The notes beneath the pieces were generated by a model that was given only the letters and a program-made list of their open reading frames with translations, had not been told where the DNA came from and made no database searches. A stretch of DNA of 64,000 nt, taken from NCBI GenBank assembly GCA_036504095.1, contig DASXVS010000024.1, positions 81,257 through 145,256 on the forward strand, given 5' to 3'. The position numbers and the translations under genes are program-made. Source of the DNA: Armatimonadota bacterium. GTDB taxonomy: Bacteria > Armatimonadota > DTGP01 > JAKQQT01. Of the stretch, positions 1 to 8,760 are shown one piece after another (positions within the stretch are counted from its first letter, which is position 1; each line of letters opens with the position of its first letter).

Positions 1-2181
1 AACACCGACAACATGTTCGTGGAGCACGAGTTCCCGGTCGGCGGCCGCCTGAAGGCGGGCGAGAACACGCTGAAGGTGACGTTCCGCAGCGCGCTGAGGA
101 TCGGCCGCGAGCGCCGCGCGGCGTACGCCAAGACCGGCGAGGACCGGCTGGAGGACCACCGCGCCGTCTGGGGCCCGCGCTCGTTCGTCCGCAAGGCGCA
201 GTACATGTACGGCTGGGACTGGGGCCCGGAACTCGTTTCCTGCGGCATCTGGAAGGGCGTTTCCCTCGTAAGCGTTCCGGTCGCACGCATCACCGACTGG
301 AAGTACGATACCGTCTTCAATGAAGATGGCAGCGCCACGGTAGCCTTCGAGGTCAGTGTGGAGCGCGCCCCGGGGCAGGAAGAGACGCCGCTGACCGCGG
401 CGGTTTCGTTCCCGATGCACGGTATACCTAGAGTACTCGCGGACGTTCCGGCTGGTTTAGGAAGACTGGCTGTTCCAGTAAAATGTTATGTTTCGGATGC
501 CAAGCGCTGGGTTCCCAACGGAAGCGGTAACCCGGAACGTTATCGCACTCTTCTGGAGTTGTCCACCTCCGGCGTTGCGCTGGATGTCCGCCACACTAGC
601 ATCGGCCTTCGCACCGTCGAACTTGTCCGCGAACCCGATGCGGATGGCAAGGGCGAGTGCTTCAAGTTCCGCGTAAACGGAAAGGACGTCTTCATCAAGG
701 GAGCCAACTGGATCCCCGCGCACTCATTGCCTTCGCGACTGGATAGTTATGATGGATTCCAGCATCTGGAGCGTGTCCTCACGCAGGCCCGCGACGGGGG
801 CATCAACATGGTGCGCGTGTGGGGAGGCGGTGTATACGAATCGGTGTATTTCTACCGACTTTGCGACTCCTTTGGCATCCTCGTGTGGCAGGACTTCCCT
901 TACGCTTGCGCCCACTATCCGGACACAGGCGAATACGCCGAGGAGGCGCGCGCCGAGGCCATGAAAGCCGTGCGTCGGCTGCGGAACCACCCGTCGCTGG
1001 CGCTCTGGTGCGGCAACAACGAAAACCAGTGGCTGGCGGCGCACTGGCCGAAATCCACGCCCAACGCGCGCGTACTGGGCAGCCACCTGTACGACGAAGT
1101 GCTGCCGGAAGTTGTCAAGCAGGAAGACGCGTCCACGCCGTACTGTCCTTCGTCCCCCTTCGGCGGCGACGAGCCGAACAGCCAGGACGCCGGCGACCGC
1201 CACGACTGGGATGTCTGGCACGGTGGCGGCGACTACACCAAATACCTCGAGGACAACTCGCGGTTCGTGAGCGAGTTCGGCTTCGCATCATCGTGCGGCC
1301 TCAAGGCGTGGGACTCCTGCCTCGCACCTGAAGACAAGCACCCGTATTCGGACGCCGTGAAGTGGCACAACAAGACCGGCAAGAAGTACGAGGAATACAT
1401 CGGCTACACGGCGGCGCACTTCCCGGAGCCACGCACGCTGGAGGACCTCGTCTACTACACGCAACTGAACCAGGCGGAAGCGCTGAAATGCGGCGTGGAG
1501 CATTGGCGCCGTCACAAGGGGCGCTGCTGGGGCACGATCTTCTGGCAGTTGGAAGACTGCTGGCCGGTTCAGTCGTGGGCCGTCATCGACTCCGCGGGCG
1601 AGCCGAAAGCCGCGTATTACGGCATGAAGCGATTCTACGCTCCGGTCCTGATCTCACTGGTCCGCGACGGCGACGTGGTCCGCGCCCACCTGACCAACGA
1701 CACGAACGAACCGATCCGGGGCAAGGTAACGGTTCGGGTGGAGTCGTTCATCGGCGAGCGCCTGGAGAAGGAAGACGCCATCGCGTATATCCCGGCGAAC
1801 GGCACGGCGGAGGTGGACGCGGTCAATATCGTGTGCGCCGAGGGCCGCGAACGGGAAGTCTACGTGTACGCCCGCTTCCGCCCCGAGGACGGCGGCCCGC
1901 AGATCGAGAACTACATGTTCCTCGCCGAACCAAAGGAACTGCAGATGGCCGACCCCGGTTTGAGCGTTGATGTGTCGGTGACGGGCGGCGGTTTCGTCGT
2001 TACGCTCGGGGCGAAGCGCTTCACTCCGTACATCTGGCTGCGACTGACCGGCGACGAACCAGGCGAGTGGAGCGACAACCACTTCCACATGCGGGCCGGA
2101 AAGGAAACGACCGTCACGCTCAATGCGCCCGGCCTCAGCGTGGAGGACGTGCGCTCAAGATTGGTCGTCCGACACCTGTAA
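1..2181 (+). CDS. Beta-mannosidase (GH2), 5' end outside window
   Basis: Exo-acting glycoside hydrolase removing terminal beta-mannose from mannan or N-glycan oligosaccharides. The frame is open from base 1, so the N-terminus (most of the sugar-binding domain) lies outside; 726 residues are visible. The GH2 layout is clear: end of the jelly-roll domain with a GWDWGPE motif, an Ig-like domain, then the TIM barrel. WCGNNEN carries the acid/base Glu at about residue 341 and SEFGF the nucleophile Glu at about residue 425; C-terminal beta domains follow. GWDWGP and GNNEN are characteristic of beta-mannosidases rather than beta-galactosidases. It converges on mutY across a spacer holding a palindromic repeat. 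No signal peptide can be judged because the start is missing. Confidence 0.92.
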   Translation, partial: NTDNMFVEHEFPVGGRLKAGENTLKVTFRSALRIGRERRAAYAKTGEDRLEDHRAVWGPRSFVRKAQYMYGWDWGPELVSCGIWKGVSLVSVPVARITDWKYDTVFNEDGSATVAFEVSVERAPGQEETPLTAAVSFPMHGIPRVLADVPAGLGRLAVPVKCYVSDAKRWVPNGSGNPERYRTLLELSTSGVALDVRHTSIGLRTVELVREPDADGKGECFKFRVNGKDVFIKGANWIPAHSLPSRLDSYDGFQHLERVLTQARDGGINMVRVWGGGVYESVYFYRLCDSFGILVWQDFPYACAHYPDTGEYAEEARAEAMKAVRRLRNHPSLALWCGNNENQWLAAHWPKSTPNARVLGSHLYDEVLPEVVKQEDASTPYCPSSPFGGDEPNSQDAGDRHDWDVWHGGGDYTKYLEDNSRFVSEFGFASSCGLKAWDSCLAPEDKHPYSDAVKWHNKTGKKYEEYIGYTAAHFPEPRTLEDLVYYTQLNQAEALKCGVEHWRRHKGRCWGTIFWQLEDCWPVQSWAVIDSAGEPKAAYYGMKRFYAPVLISLVRDGDVVRAHLTNDTNEPIRGKVTVRVESFIGERLEKEDAIAYIPANGTAEVDAVNIVCAEGREREVYVYARFRPEDGGPQIENYMFLAEPKELQMADPGLSVDVSVTGGGFVVTLGAKRFTPYIWLRLTGDEPGEWSDNHFHMRAGKETTVTLNAPGLSVEDVRSRLVVRHL

Positions 2182-2185
2182 ACAT

Positions 2186-2253
2186 GTCATCCTGAGCGCA
2201 GCGAAGGATCTCGACGTCACGTTGAGTTGTTTCGCTGCGCTCAACCTGACACG
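2186..2253. repeat. Dispersed palindromic repeat, copy 1
   Basis: Long imperfect palindrome just after the beta-mannosidase stop. TGAGCGCAGCGAA (2193-2205) pairs with TTCGCTGCGCTCA (2231-2243), and the centre carries CTCGACGTCACGTTGAG. The same sequence, diverged at several bases, recurs at 28013-28083. It is followed by a CTCCGT-rich stretch (2263-2298) that merges into the 3' end of mutY. Confidence 0.8.
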
Positions 2254-2278
2254 CATGCTTTCCTCCGTGCTCCTCCGT

Positions 2279-3358
2279 TTACTCCGTTACCTCCGTGGTA
2301 GTTTCTGTGTGGACCATCGCCATCAGTTTTCGTTGCGGGGAGGGCAAGGCCAGGGCCTTCGCTTCTTCCGTTGTCACCCATCGGCCGGTCGCGATCCGCT
2401 CCTGCAGCTTCGCCTCGTAGGCATGAAGGGCGATGGACCGGCGCATCACGGTGTGGCGAATGGCCGTGATGTATTCTCCCAGCGTCACTTCAACTCCGAG
2501 GCGTTCCGCCGCTATTCGACGCGCGGCGTTCTCGAGCGATTCGCCCGGTTGAACGGTACCGCGCGGGACCTCCCACATGCCGGCCCAGACGCCGGTTGGC
2601 GGCCGCTGGAGCAGCAGTATCCGGCCCTCGGCATCTCGGATGACCAGCCCTACGTCGGCCTGCGCTTCCATCGGCGGTTTTGGCGCGATCTGCGGGAACT
2701 CCGACTGACGGCCTTCGCGCCTCGCGCTGCACCAGGGGGATATCGGGCATTCCGGGCAGCGCGGGGCCTCTGGGACGCAGACTGAGGCGCCGATGTCGAA
2801 CAGCGCGAGGTTCCAGTCACGCGCGCGGCCGTGCGGCAGGATAACCTCAGCGATTCGCCAGAGTTCGCGGTGCGTGAAGCCCGAGCGCGGATCGCCGTAG
2901 ATGAGCATCAATCTCGCCAGCACACGCGAGATGTTGGCATCGACGACCGGAACGTTGTCATTGAACGCAAAGGAGCAGATCGCTCCGGCGGTGTAACGGC
3001 CGATCCCCGGCAGCGCGAGGACGTCCTCGAAAGATCGCGGGAAGACGCCGCCGTGGCGTTCTACGACCTGTCGCGCCGCGGCATGGAGGTTGCGGGCACG
3101 GCTGTAGTAGCCCAGCCCGGCCCAAGCGTGCAGAACGTCGTCCAGCAGCGCGTCCGCCAGTTGGCGCACGGTCGGGAACCGCGCCATGAACCGCTCCCAG
3201 TACGGTGTTGCCGCGGCGACGGTGGTCTGCTGGAGCATGATTTCGGACACCCAGATGGCGTAGGGGTCGCGCGTGTCGCGGAACGGCATCGGCCGCGCGT
3301 TGCGGCCAAACCAATCCAGCACGGCCGCCTGCAGGGCCGGTATGTCTTCTGGAAGCAT
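2279..3358 (-). CDS. mutY: A/G-specific adenine glycosylase MutY
   Basis: Base-excision repair glycosylase removing adenine mispaired with 8-oxoguanine; 359 residues from the ATG at 3358. Upstream in-frame codons belong to a spacer repeat, so the longer reading is not used. Visible: catalytic Glu in SEIMLQQT (E39), helix-hairpin-helix LPGIGRYTAG, catalytic Asp in VVDANISR (D140), a four-cysteine iron-sulfur loop (CVPEAPRCPECPISPWC), then a C-terminal NUDIX-like domain (WEVPRGTVQPGE) that reads 8-oxoG. Family length is normal. The last codons (VHTETTTEVTE) are encoded by a CTCCGT-rich repeat, so the C-terminus may have been extended by repeat sequence. Convergent with beta-mannosidase and divergent from the phosphotransferase gene. 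Confidence 0.95.
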   Translation of the reverse strand: MLPEDIPALQAAVLDWFGRNARPMPFRDTRDPYAIWVSEIMLQQTTVAAATPYWERFMARFPTVRQLADALLDDVLHAWAGLGYYSRARNLHAAARQVVERHGGVFPRSFEDVLALPGIGRYTAGAICSFAFNDNVPVVDANISRVLARLMLIYGDPRSGFTHRELWRIAEVILPHGRARDWNLALFDIGASVCVPEAPRCPECPISPWCSARREGRQSEFPQIAPKPPMEAQADVGLVIRDAEGRILLLQRPPTGVWAGMWEVPRGTVQPGESLENAARRIAAERLGVEVTLGEYITAIRHTVMRRSIALHAYEAKLQERIATGRWVTTEEAKALALPSPQRKLMAMVHTETTTEVTE

Positions 3359-3385
3359 ACAATGATGGTAGCAACAGCCTGAGTG

Positions 3386-3438
3386 GAACGGGCGTCCCGC
3401 CCGTTTTCGATGCAATGCAACGGGCGGGACGCCCGTTC
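3386..3438. repeat. Perfect 20-bp inverted repeat between mutY and aph-like gene
   Basis: GAACGGGCGTCCCGCCCGTT (3386-3405) and its exact complement at 3419-3438 enclose a 13-nt loop. Each arm is itself nearly palindromic (GGGCGTCCCGCCC). It fills the divergent spacer, so a plain terminator role is unlikely; it looks like a dispersed palindromic element. Confidence 0.85.
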
Positions 3439-3446
3439 TACTGGAA

Positions 3447-4382
3447 ATGGACAACTCAATCCTCACACGCTTGATCCAGCCGGCTTTTCCGGGCGGAACA
3501 GTGATCTCTTCCGCACCGCTGGACGGGATGGCGAACAGCAGTTACCGGGTCAGCCTGGATGGCCGCGAGGCGCCGATCACCGTTCGGGTCTACACGCGGG
3601 CGCCGGAGTCGGCGGCGCGCGAGTGGGAGATCATGGCCCATGTTGCCCGCCGAGTGCCGGTCCCTCACGTCCTCTGGCACGGCAGAAACCCGGAACTGAT
3701 CGACAACCCGTACGCTATCCTGCGCTGGGTGGATGGCGTTCCCCTCGACCAGGTGATCGCGGAAGGCGGATCGGACGCGCATCAGGCCGCCTACGCCGCC
3801 GGAGAGGTGCTGGGCCGCATCGGCTCCTTCACGTTCCCGAAGGCCGGCTTCCTCGGACCCGACCTGACGGTCACGGATCCGTGGGAGAGCTTCGCGCAGG
3901 GCATCCGCGACTGCGTGAAGGACTGTGCGTTCAAGGGCATTGCGGCGGACCGGATGGGCAGGGACCTCGCCGCGCGTATGTGGACGTTTGCGATGCAGCA
4001 CGTCGGCAGCCTGAACCGGGTCCGCGACAGCAAGTGCTTGGTCCACGCGGATTTTCACGGTCGCCATCTGATCATGCGACGCGCCCGCGATGAATGGGCC
4101 GTTGCCGGAGTGCTCGACTGGGAGTTCGCGTTCTCGGGGCCGCAGTTGTTCGATCTGGGGCAGATGATCCGGTATAAGGGCCTGCCGCCCGAATATCACG
4201 ACGATTTTGCGCGCGGATTCGCCGACCATGGCGGCGAACTGCCCGACGATTGGCGGACGCTGGGACGAACCTGCGACCTGGTGAACCTCCTGCAGTTCCT
4301 CAGCCGTCCCGAGCTCACACCCGAACAGGAAGGCCACTGGCTGAACGCGCTGCGATACGCGCTGGATGAGGAGGGAGTATGA
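3447..4382 (+). CDS. Aminoglycoside-phosphotransferase-family kinase
   Basis: Small-molecule kinase of the APH/choline-kinase fold, 311 residues; the substrate cannot be assigned. The catalytic loop reads HADFHGRH (H200, D202) and the metal-binding Asp is in VLDWEFAFSG (D224). The position normally occupied by Asn in the HxDxxxxN motif is His207, an unusual substitution. An N-terminal ATP-binding lobe with a VRVYTR strand is visible. The stop lies in a 27-bp sequence repeated at 5040-5066, where it contains the mnmE start. That shows aph and mnmE once overlapped by ATGA and were translationally coupled before an insertion separated them. Confidence 0.85.
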   Translation: MDNSILTRLIQPAFPGGTVISSAPLDGMANSSYRVSLDGREAPITVRVYTRAPESAAREWEIMAHVARRVPVPHVLWHGRNPELIDNPYAILRWVDGVPLDQVIAEGGSDAHQAAYAAGEVLGRIGSFTFPKAGFLGPDLTVTDPWESFAQGIRDCVKDCAFKGIAADRMGRDLAARMWTFAMQHVGSLNRVRDSKCLVHADFHGRHLIMRRARDEWAVAGVLDWEFAFSGPQLFDLGQMIRYKGLPPEYHDDFARGFADHGGELPDDWRTLGRTCDLVNLLQFLSRPELTPEQEGHWLNALRYALDEEGV

Positions 4383-4415
4383 GCATGGGCGACAACAAAG
4401 TCCAGCAGCCGGGCT

Positions 4416-4470
4416 CCGAGGCATAAATGCCCCGGCAAAGGGCCTACGGCCGCAAAGGCCATGAATGGCC
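4416..4470. repeat. REP-like hairpins upstream of transposase
   Basis: Imperfect palindrome CCG-a-GGCAT-aa-ATGCC-c-CGG at 4416-4435 and perfect GGCCAT-GA-ATGGCC at 4457-4470, just before the transposase Shine-Dalgarno sequence. The first shares its core with the palindrome at 14225-14264. Such hairpins are the usual substrates of REP-associated tyrosine transposases. Confidence 0.6.
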
Positions 4471-4484
4471 TGACGGAGGGAAGG

Positions 4485-4919
4485 ATGCCACAGAGTCTCG
4501 TAGAAATCTATGTTCACCTTGTGTGGACAACCCACAATCGGGAACCATTGCTGATTAGTGATACAGAACGATCGGTCTACCGCGTATTGGCCTCAGAAGC
4601 AGCGAAGATGAACTGCCGCATCCTGGCGCTGGGAGGCGTTGCGGACCATGTCCATGTCTTGGTTTCTCTGCCTGCCCAGTACGGTATTCCTCGTCTCCTC
4701 AACCAAATGAAGGGTGCTTCTTCACATCTCATCCGAGCCACGCCTTCCGGCGAGGGGTTTGGCTGGCAGGGTGGCTATGCCGCCTTGAGCGTCAGCCCCA
4801 ATCATGTCCCACGGGTACAGGCCTATGTTCAACGCCAGAAAGCACACCATGCGGAATGCTCCACGTTTCCTGCATGGGAACCGTCCCTCGAACAAAACGC
4901 ACCGAGTAAAGCGGAATGA
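4485..4919 (+). CDS. IS200/IS605-like Y1 transposase (REP-associated type)
   Basis: Single-strand DNA endonuclease/transposase of the HUH family, 144 residues from the ATG at 4485, preceded by GGAGGG at 4475. An upstream in-frame ATG at 4461 lies inside a hairpin and has no suitable ribosome site. HUH motif ADHVHVLV (H55, H57) and the likely catalytic Tyr in [12 protein letters not shown] (Y114) are intact. The C-terminus after HH is short and atypical (family members usually run on with a conserved TFxxE segment), so activity is uncertain. No tnpB accompanies it. The isolated gene flanked by REP-like hairpins fits a REP-associated transposase rather than a classical insertion sequence. Confidence 0.88.
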   Translation: MPQSLVEIYVHLVWTTHNREPLLISDTERSVYRVLASEAAKMNCRILALGGVADHVHVLVSLPAQYGIPRLLNQMKGASSHLIRATPSGEGFGWQGGYAALSVSPNHVPRVQAYVQRQKAHHAECSTFPAWEPSLEQNAPSKAE

Positions 4920-4951
4920 GACACGCACTGACGCCGGGCTCCACTAGTCCC

Positions 4952-5032
4952 TCACTGAACGGCTGAGTGAAAACCGGCAGCCCATTCATGGGCTTCGTGG
5001 CCGAAGGCCAGCAGCAGTGGCATTCATGCCAC
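4952..5032. repeat. REP-like hairpin cluster downstream of transposase
   Basis: Four short palindromes in a row: TCACT/AGTGA (4952-4970), AGCCCAT-TC-ATGGGCT (4979-4994), TGGCC-GAA-GGCCA (4998-5010) and GTGGCAT-TC-ATGCCAC (5017-5032). GCCGGGCTCC occurs on both sides of the transposase gene (near 4408 and 4933). Confidence 0.65.
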
Positions 5033-5062
5033 GGGATGCTACGCGCTGGATGAGGAGGGAGT

Positions 5063-6433
5063 ATGACAACCGACACCATCGCCGCCATATCCACGCCGAT
5101 CGGGGAGGGCGGAATCGGCATCGTCCGCGTAAGCGGGCCGGACGCCTTCGCTGTCGCAGCGCGCGTGTTCCGGGCGAAAAGCGGCAGACCGATATCCGGG
5201 CAGCGGAGCCACACGGTGCGCTTCGGCACGATTGCCGACGAGGGCGAAGAGGTCGACCAGGCCCTGGCGACCGTCTTTCGGGGCCCGAATTCCTACACCG
5301 GAGAGGACACCGTGGAGCTGTCCACGCACGGAGGCCCGGTTCCGCTGCGGCGCACGCTGGACCTGTTGTTGAGGGCCGGGGCGAGGCTGGCCGGTCCCGG
5401 CGAGTTCACGCAACGCGCCTTCATGAACGGGAAGCTTGACCTGGCGCAGGCGGAAGCCGTGATCGACAGCATCCGCGCGAAATCCGACGCCGGACTGAAG
5501 GTCGCGATCCGCCAGTTGGAGGGCGTGCTCAGCCGTCGCGTGACCGCCGCCAGGGACTCGCTGCTCTCTGTCTGCGCCGCTGTCGAGGCGAGCACGGATT
5601 TCCCGGACGAGGTGCCCGAACCGGACAGGCCGCAGCTCATCCTCCAGACCGGCCACGTCCTGGACGAGGTGAACCGTCTCCTCGCGACGGCGGACAGCGG
5701 CCGGGTGTATCGCGAGGGCGTGTCGTGCGCCATCGTCGGACGGCCCAACGTGGGCAAATCTTCCCTGCTGAACGCCCTCCTTCGCGATGCCCGGGCGATC
5801 GTCACCGAGGTGCCGGGCACGACGCGTGACGTCATAGAGGAAAGCGTGACGCTGGGCGGGGTGGCGATCCGCCTCCTGGACACGGCGGGCCTCCGGGATT
5901 CCGAGGATACTGTGGAGCGCATCGGCGTCGAGCGCACGCACGCCGCGATGGCCGACGCCGACGTGTTGATGGTGGTTCTGGACGCCTCCACTCCACTCAC
6001 CCGCGAGGACGAGCAGGCGCTGGACGAGGCGCGCGGCCGCCCGGCGGTCGTCGTGCTGAACAAGAGCGATCTCCGGCAGTTCCTGGTCGGCGCCGATGTC
6101 ACGGTCCGCCTGCCGCACGCAGAGGTGGTCTCCGCTTCCATGGCCACGGGCGCCGGTCTCCCGGAGGTTGAAATGGCGCTGGCGAAGGTCGTTCTGGACG
6201 GCAAGATGGCGCCGCAGGACGTCACCGTTAGCCGTGCGCGGCACGTAGCCAGCCTGTCAGGGGCGCGCAATGCCCTGGAGGCCGTGCTCGCCACGCTGAG
6301 AGGTGACTGGCCGCTCGACCTCGTCGCCCAGGACCTCCAGATCGCCGCGCGCCACCTTGGCGAGATCGGCGGTCAAACGGCAAGCGAGCGGATCATACAG
6401 GAGATATTCGCCCGATTCTGCGTGGGAAAATGA
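5063..6433 (+). CDS. mnmE: tRNA modification GTPase MnmE
   Basis: GTPase that, with MnmG, installs the 5-carboxymethylaminomethyl group on wobble uridine-34 of certain tRNAs. 456 residues, full length. N-terminal folate-binding domain ([21 protein letters not shown]), then a G domain with G1 [10 protein letters not shown]3 DTAGLRDS and G4 NKSD inside the helical domain, ending in the diagnostic FCVGK whose Cys is catalytic. GAGGAGGGA lies directly before the ATG. Its start region is the right copy of a 27-bp repeat, so it was formerly coupled to the upstream kinase gene. mnmG is not in the window. Confidence 0.97.
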   Translation: MTTDTIAAISTPIGEGGIGIVRVSGPDAFAVAARVFRAKSGRPISGQRSHTVRFGTIADEGEEVDQALATVFRGPNSYTGEDTVELSTHGGPVPLRRTLDLLLRAGARLAGPGEFTQRAFMNGKLDLAQAEAVIDSIRAKSDAGLKVAIRQLEGVLSRRVTAARDSLLSVCAAVEASTDFPDEVPEPDRPQLILQTGHVLDEVNRLLATADSGRVYREGVSCAIVGRPNVGKSSLLNALLRDARAIVTEVPGTTRDVIEESVTLGGVAIRLLDTAGLRDSEDTVERIGVERTHAAMADADVLMVVLDASTPLTREDEQALDEARGRPAVVVLNKSDLRQFLVGADVTVRLPHAEVVSASMATGAGLPEVEMALAKVVLDGKMAPQDVTVSRARHVASLSGARNALEAVLATLRGDWPLDLVAQDLQIAARHLGEIGGQTASERIIQEIFARFCVGK

Positions 6434-6526
6434 AGGAATCGGGGGCAGGAGCCAAAGATAGGGATGCGGATGGCGGCGGGACAGGGTTCGGCGGGCCTGT
6501 TTCCCGTCTCCTGTCGCCTGAGAGGA

Positions 6527-6532
6527 TATAAT
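6527..6532 (+). promoter_or_regulatory. Possible -10 element (TATAAT) upstream of ASCH-like gene
   Basis: A perfect TATAAT 51 bp before the start codon of the ASCH-like gene, in a spacer of otherwise high GC. No convincing -35 is seen 16-18 bp upstream. Confidence 0.35.
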
Positions 6533-6582
6533 ATGTTGCGGGAACTTGTACCCGCCGCTTGCCCATTATCGGAAACTGCCCC

Positions 6583-6930
6583 ATGTTTGCCATCAATTTC
6601 TATTCCCAGATTTACGTCGATATGCTGCGCAAGGGCCGCAAGACCGGAACGGTCCGCCTCGGCGACAAATCGTCAAAATACCAGCCTGGGCAGCTGGTCT
6701 GGATCACAACGGGTCACCGCCACGGCACCCGGCAGAAACTCTTTACCGCCATTATCGACACGGTACGTGTTGCGCCTATCACCGACCTCACCCCGCGCGA
6801 AATCGAGAAGGAAAGCCCGGAGATCCGCACCGCCGACGAATTGGTAGACCTTCTCGAGCGCATCTATGGGGACTCGCTGACTCCATCGAATATCGTCACG
6901 GTGATTCAGTTCTCCCAGGTCATCGAATGA
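6583..6930 (+). CDS. ASCH/PUA-like domain protein
   Basis: Small protein of 115 residues from the ATG at 6583. It resembles ASCH-type PUA-like domains: N-terminal beta strand, then RKGRKTGTVRLGDKSSKY followed by YQPGQLVWITTG and a strand carrying TAIIDTVRV. ASCH domains are thought to bind RNA or modified nucleotides; no specific role can be assigned. An alternative start eight codons earlier (6559) is possible. It lies between mnmE and a SpoIID-like gene, with 34 bp to the latter. Confidence 0.7.
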   Translation: MFAINFYSQIYVDMLRKGRKTGTVRLGDKSSKYQPGQLVWITTGHRHGTRQKLFTAIIDTVRVAPITDLTPREIEKESPEIRTADELVDLLERIYGDSLTPSNIVTVIQFSQVIE

Positions 6931-6964
6931 GGATAACACGGCGCACCGACGCCGGCCGAGGGCT

Positions 6965-8689
6965 ATGCCGCTTCCCCGCCTGAACATAACCATTTCTCCG
7001 CTGGCTTTCGCCATCGCGATCGGGACCGCGCTTACCTGCGCGGCGCTGCTGTCCGGCCGTCACTTGCCGGCCCGCCCGCAGATGGCGGAGGCGCCTCCCC
7101 CCAGGCCCGTTCATCGCAACCGCCATATTCACCGGGCGGCGTTCCAGAAAGAACCCATCGTCAGGGCCGAAGACTTCCTCACGGGCGCCGGATTGGCCGC
7201 GCCCCAGGAGACCGTCCGCGTACTGATCACCAAGGCCGCCCAGAAAGGTCGCGTAACGTTGACGTCGGAGGCGGATCTGCTGGTGGTGAACCCTGAAACG
7301 CATTCCGCGTTCGCCCGCGTACCGGCGGGGATGCCTTACATGCTTTCCCTCTCGGATGACGGGCGCGACGTCGCCGGGCCGGGCGGCTCCGACCTGCCGT
7401 GCGCCACCGTTCGCATCATTAGCCTCAACGCATCCCGTCCTATCACCATCGGTACGCGCGCGTATCTGGGCGCGATTGAGGTGCGTGTCGGCGATTCCGG
7501 CCTGGAAGTCGTCAACGAAGTACGGCGCGAGGACTACATCGCGGGCGTGCTGGCCGGCGAATCGGTCAAGGCGTTCCCGCTGGGCGCTCTGAAGGCCCAG
7601 GCCGTCGCGGCGCGCACGTTCGCCCTGTCGCAATCCGGCCATCGCCCGAATGGCATCGACGTTGTGGATACCGTGGCCGACCAGGTCTACGGCGGTACTC
7701 GCTCGGACTGGCCGGAAATCCGCCAGGCTGTGGAGGAGACCGCCGGCATCATCGCGACTTACCACGATGAGCCGATTGTCGCCTATTTCAGCGCCGATTG
7801 CGGCGGGCAGACCAGGTCGAATGCAGCGGCCGGCCTCAGCCATAGAGAATTGCCGTACTTGCTCCCGGTAGTGGACGCCCCCGCGGGCGGACCGGATTAC
7901 TGCTCCGCGTCGCCCCGGCACACGTGGACGCTCGACATCCCCGCGGCCGACATCATCGCCAAACTGAACGCGAAGGGCGGTACGAAACTGGCAGCCATCA
8001 CCGACATCCGATTCAACCGTGTATCAGCGGATGGCCGGGTCGGAGAGGTGGAGGTCGAGGGGCTCCCGGTATCCGAAAAAGCGATCGCGCCCGCAGCGCA
8101 GCCTGGCGCCGCAACACCTGCCGAACCGAAGGTGGAATCGCCGGCTGCCCAGGGCGACTCGGCGGCGGATCCGGGGAAGCCGGTTGTCCCGGTAGCCCCG
8201 GCCGACCCTGGAACCGCGCCGCCAACCCCCGAACCGGTGAAGTCAACATTCGCGGGCTATGAGTTCCGGAAGATGGTGGGCACGAATGTCCTCAAGAGCC
8301 AGATCATGACCGTCTCGCGGTCCGGCGAGGATACGTGGACGTTTTCCGGACGGGGATACGGTCACGGCGTTGGCCTCTGCCAGTGGGGAGCCTGCGGGAT
8401 GGCCCGGGCCGGCATCGGATACGACGCCATCCTCAAGCACTATTACACCGGCATCGAACTGACGCACGAGAAACAGCGCACCGGTATCCTGGAAGGGCGC
8501 GCGCGGGACATTTCCGGCGCGTTCGCGCCCGGCGCCCTCGTGCAGGTGGCCGGCGCCGGCCTTGAAGCCGTCGCGGACCGGGAAGGCTTCTTCCAGTTCA
8601 AAGACCTGCCCGCGGGGACATACGATCTCGTTGTCACCCCCAAAGGCGGGCAGGCAACCGTGTCGTTCGCCTGGCGCGTGAAGGCCTAG
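6965..8689 (+). CDS. SpoIID/LytB-domain secreted protein
   Basis: 574-residue exported protein with a hydrophobic N-terminal segment (LAFAIAIGTALTCAALL) serving as signal or anchor. The SpoIID domain is clear: VRREDYIAGVLAGE, ALKAQAVAARTFAL, ADQVYGG, FSADCGGQT and FSGRGYGHGVGLCQWGACGMA. In SpoIID this fold is a peptidoglycan lytic transglycosylase acting on stripped glycan; non-sporulating bacteria carry LytB-type relatives. Unusual: a Pro/Ala-rich linker of about 65 residues (roughly 360-425) inserted before the last SpoIID motif, and a C-terminal carboxypeptidase-regulatory-like beta domain (residues about 500-574). GAGGG precedes the ATG. Confidence 0.85.
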   Translation: MPLPRLNITISPLAFAIAIGTALTCAALLSGRHLPARPQMAEAPPPRPVHRNRHIHRAAFQKEPIVRAEDFLTGAGLAAPQETVRVLITKAAQKGRVTLTSEADLLVVNPETHSAFARVPAGMPYMLSLSDDGRDVAGPGGSDLPCATVRIISLNASRPITIGTRAYLGAIEVRVGDSGLEVVNEVRREDYIAGVLAGESVKAFPLGALKAQAVAARTFALSQSGHRPNGIDVVDTVADQVYGGTRSDWPEIRQAVEETAGIIATYHDEPIVAYFSADCGGQTRSNAAAGLSHRELPYLLPVVDAPAGGPDYCSASPRHTWTLDIPAADIIAKLNAKGGTKLAAITDIRFNRVSADGRVGEVEVEGLPVSEKAIAPAAQPGAATPAEPKVESPAAQGDSAADPGKPVVPVAPADPGTAPPTPEPVKSTFAGYEFRKMVGTNVLKSQIMTVSRSGEDTWTFSGRGYGHGVGLCQWGACGMARAGIGYDAILKHYYTGIELTHEKQRTGILEGRARDISGAFAPGALVQVAGAGLEAVADREGFFQFKDLPAGTYDLVVTPKGGQATVSFAWRVKA

Positions 8690-8760
8690 CCAGACCCGGC
8701 AGGTTTGTCGGGCGCAGCCTCGAATCATATAGCACAGCGACAAAACCAAGGAGGGATTTG

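Larger units (their letters stand above)
4356..5066 (+). mobile_element. IS200/REP-type transposase unit bracketed by a 27-bp direct repeat
   Basis: A 657-bp segment (4383-5039) carrying a Y1 transposase gene and several hairpins lies between two identical 27-bp copies (4356-4382 and 5040-5066). The left copy supplies the last codons and stop of the kinase gene; the right copy supplies the Shine-Dalgarno sequence and start codon of mnmE. Removing the segment and one copy restores a direct kinase-mnmE junction with overlapping ATGA. IS200/IS605 transposases are not known to create target duplications, so the duplication needs another explanation. Confidence 0.8.
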
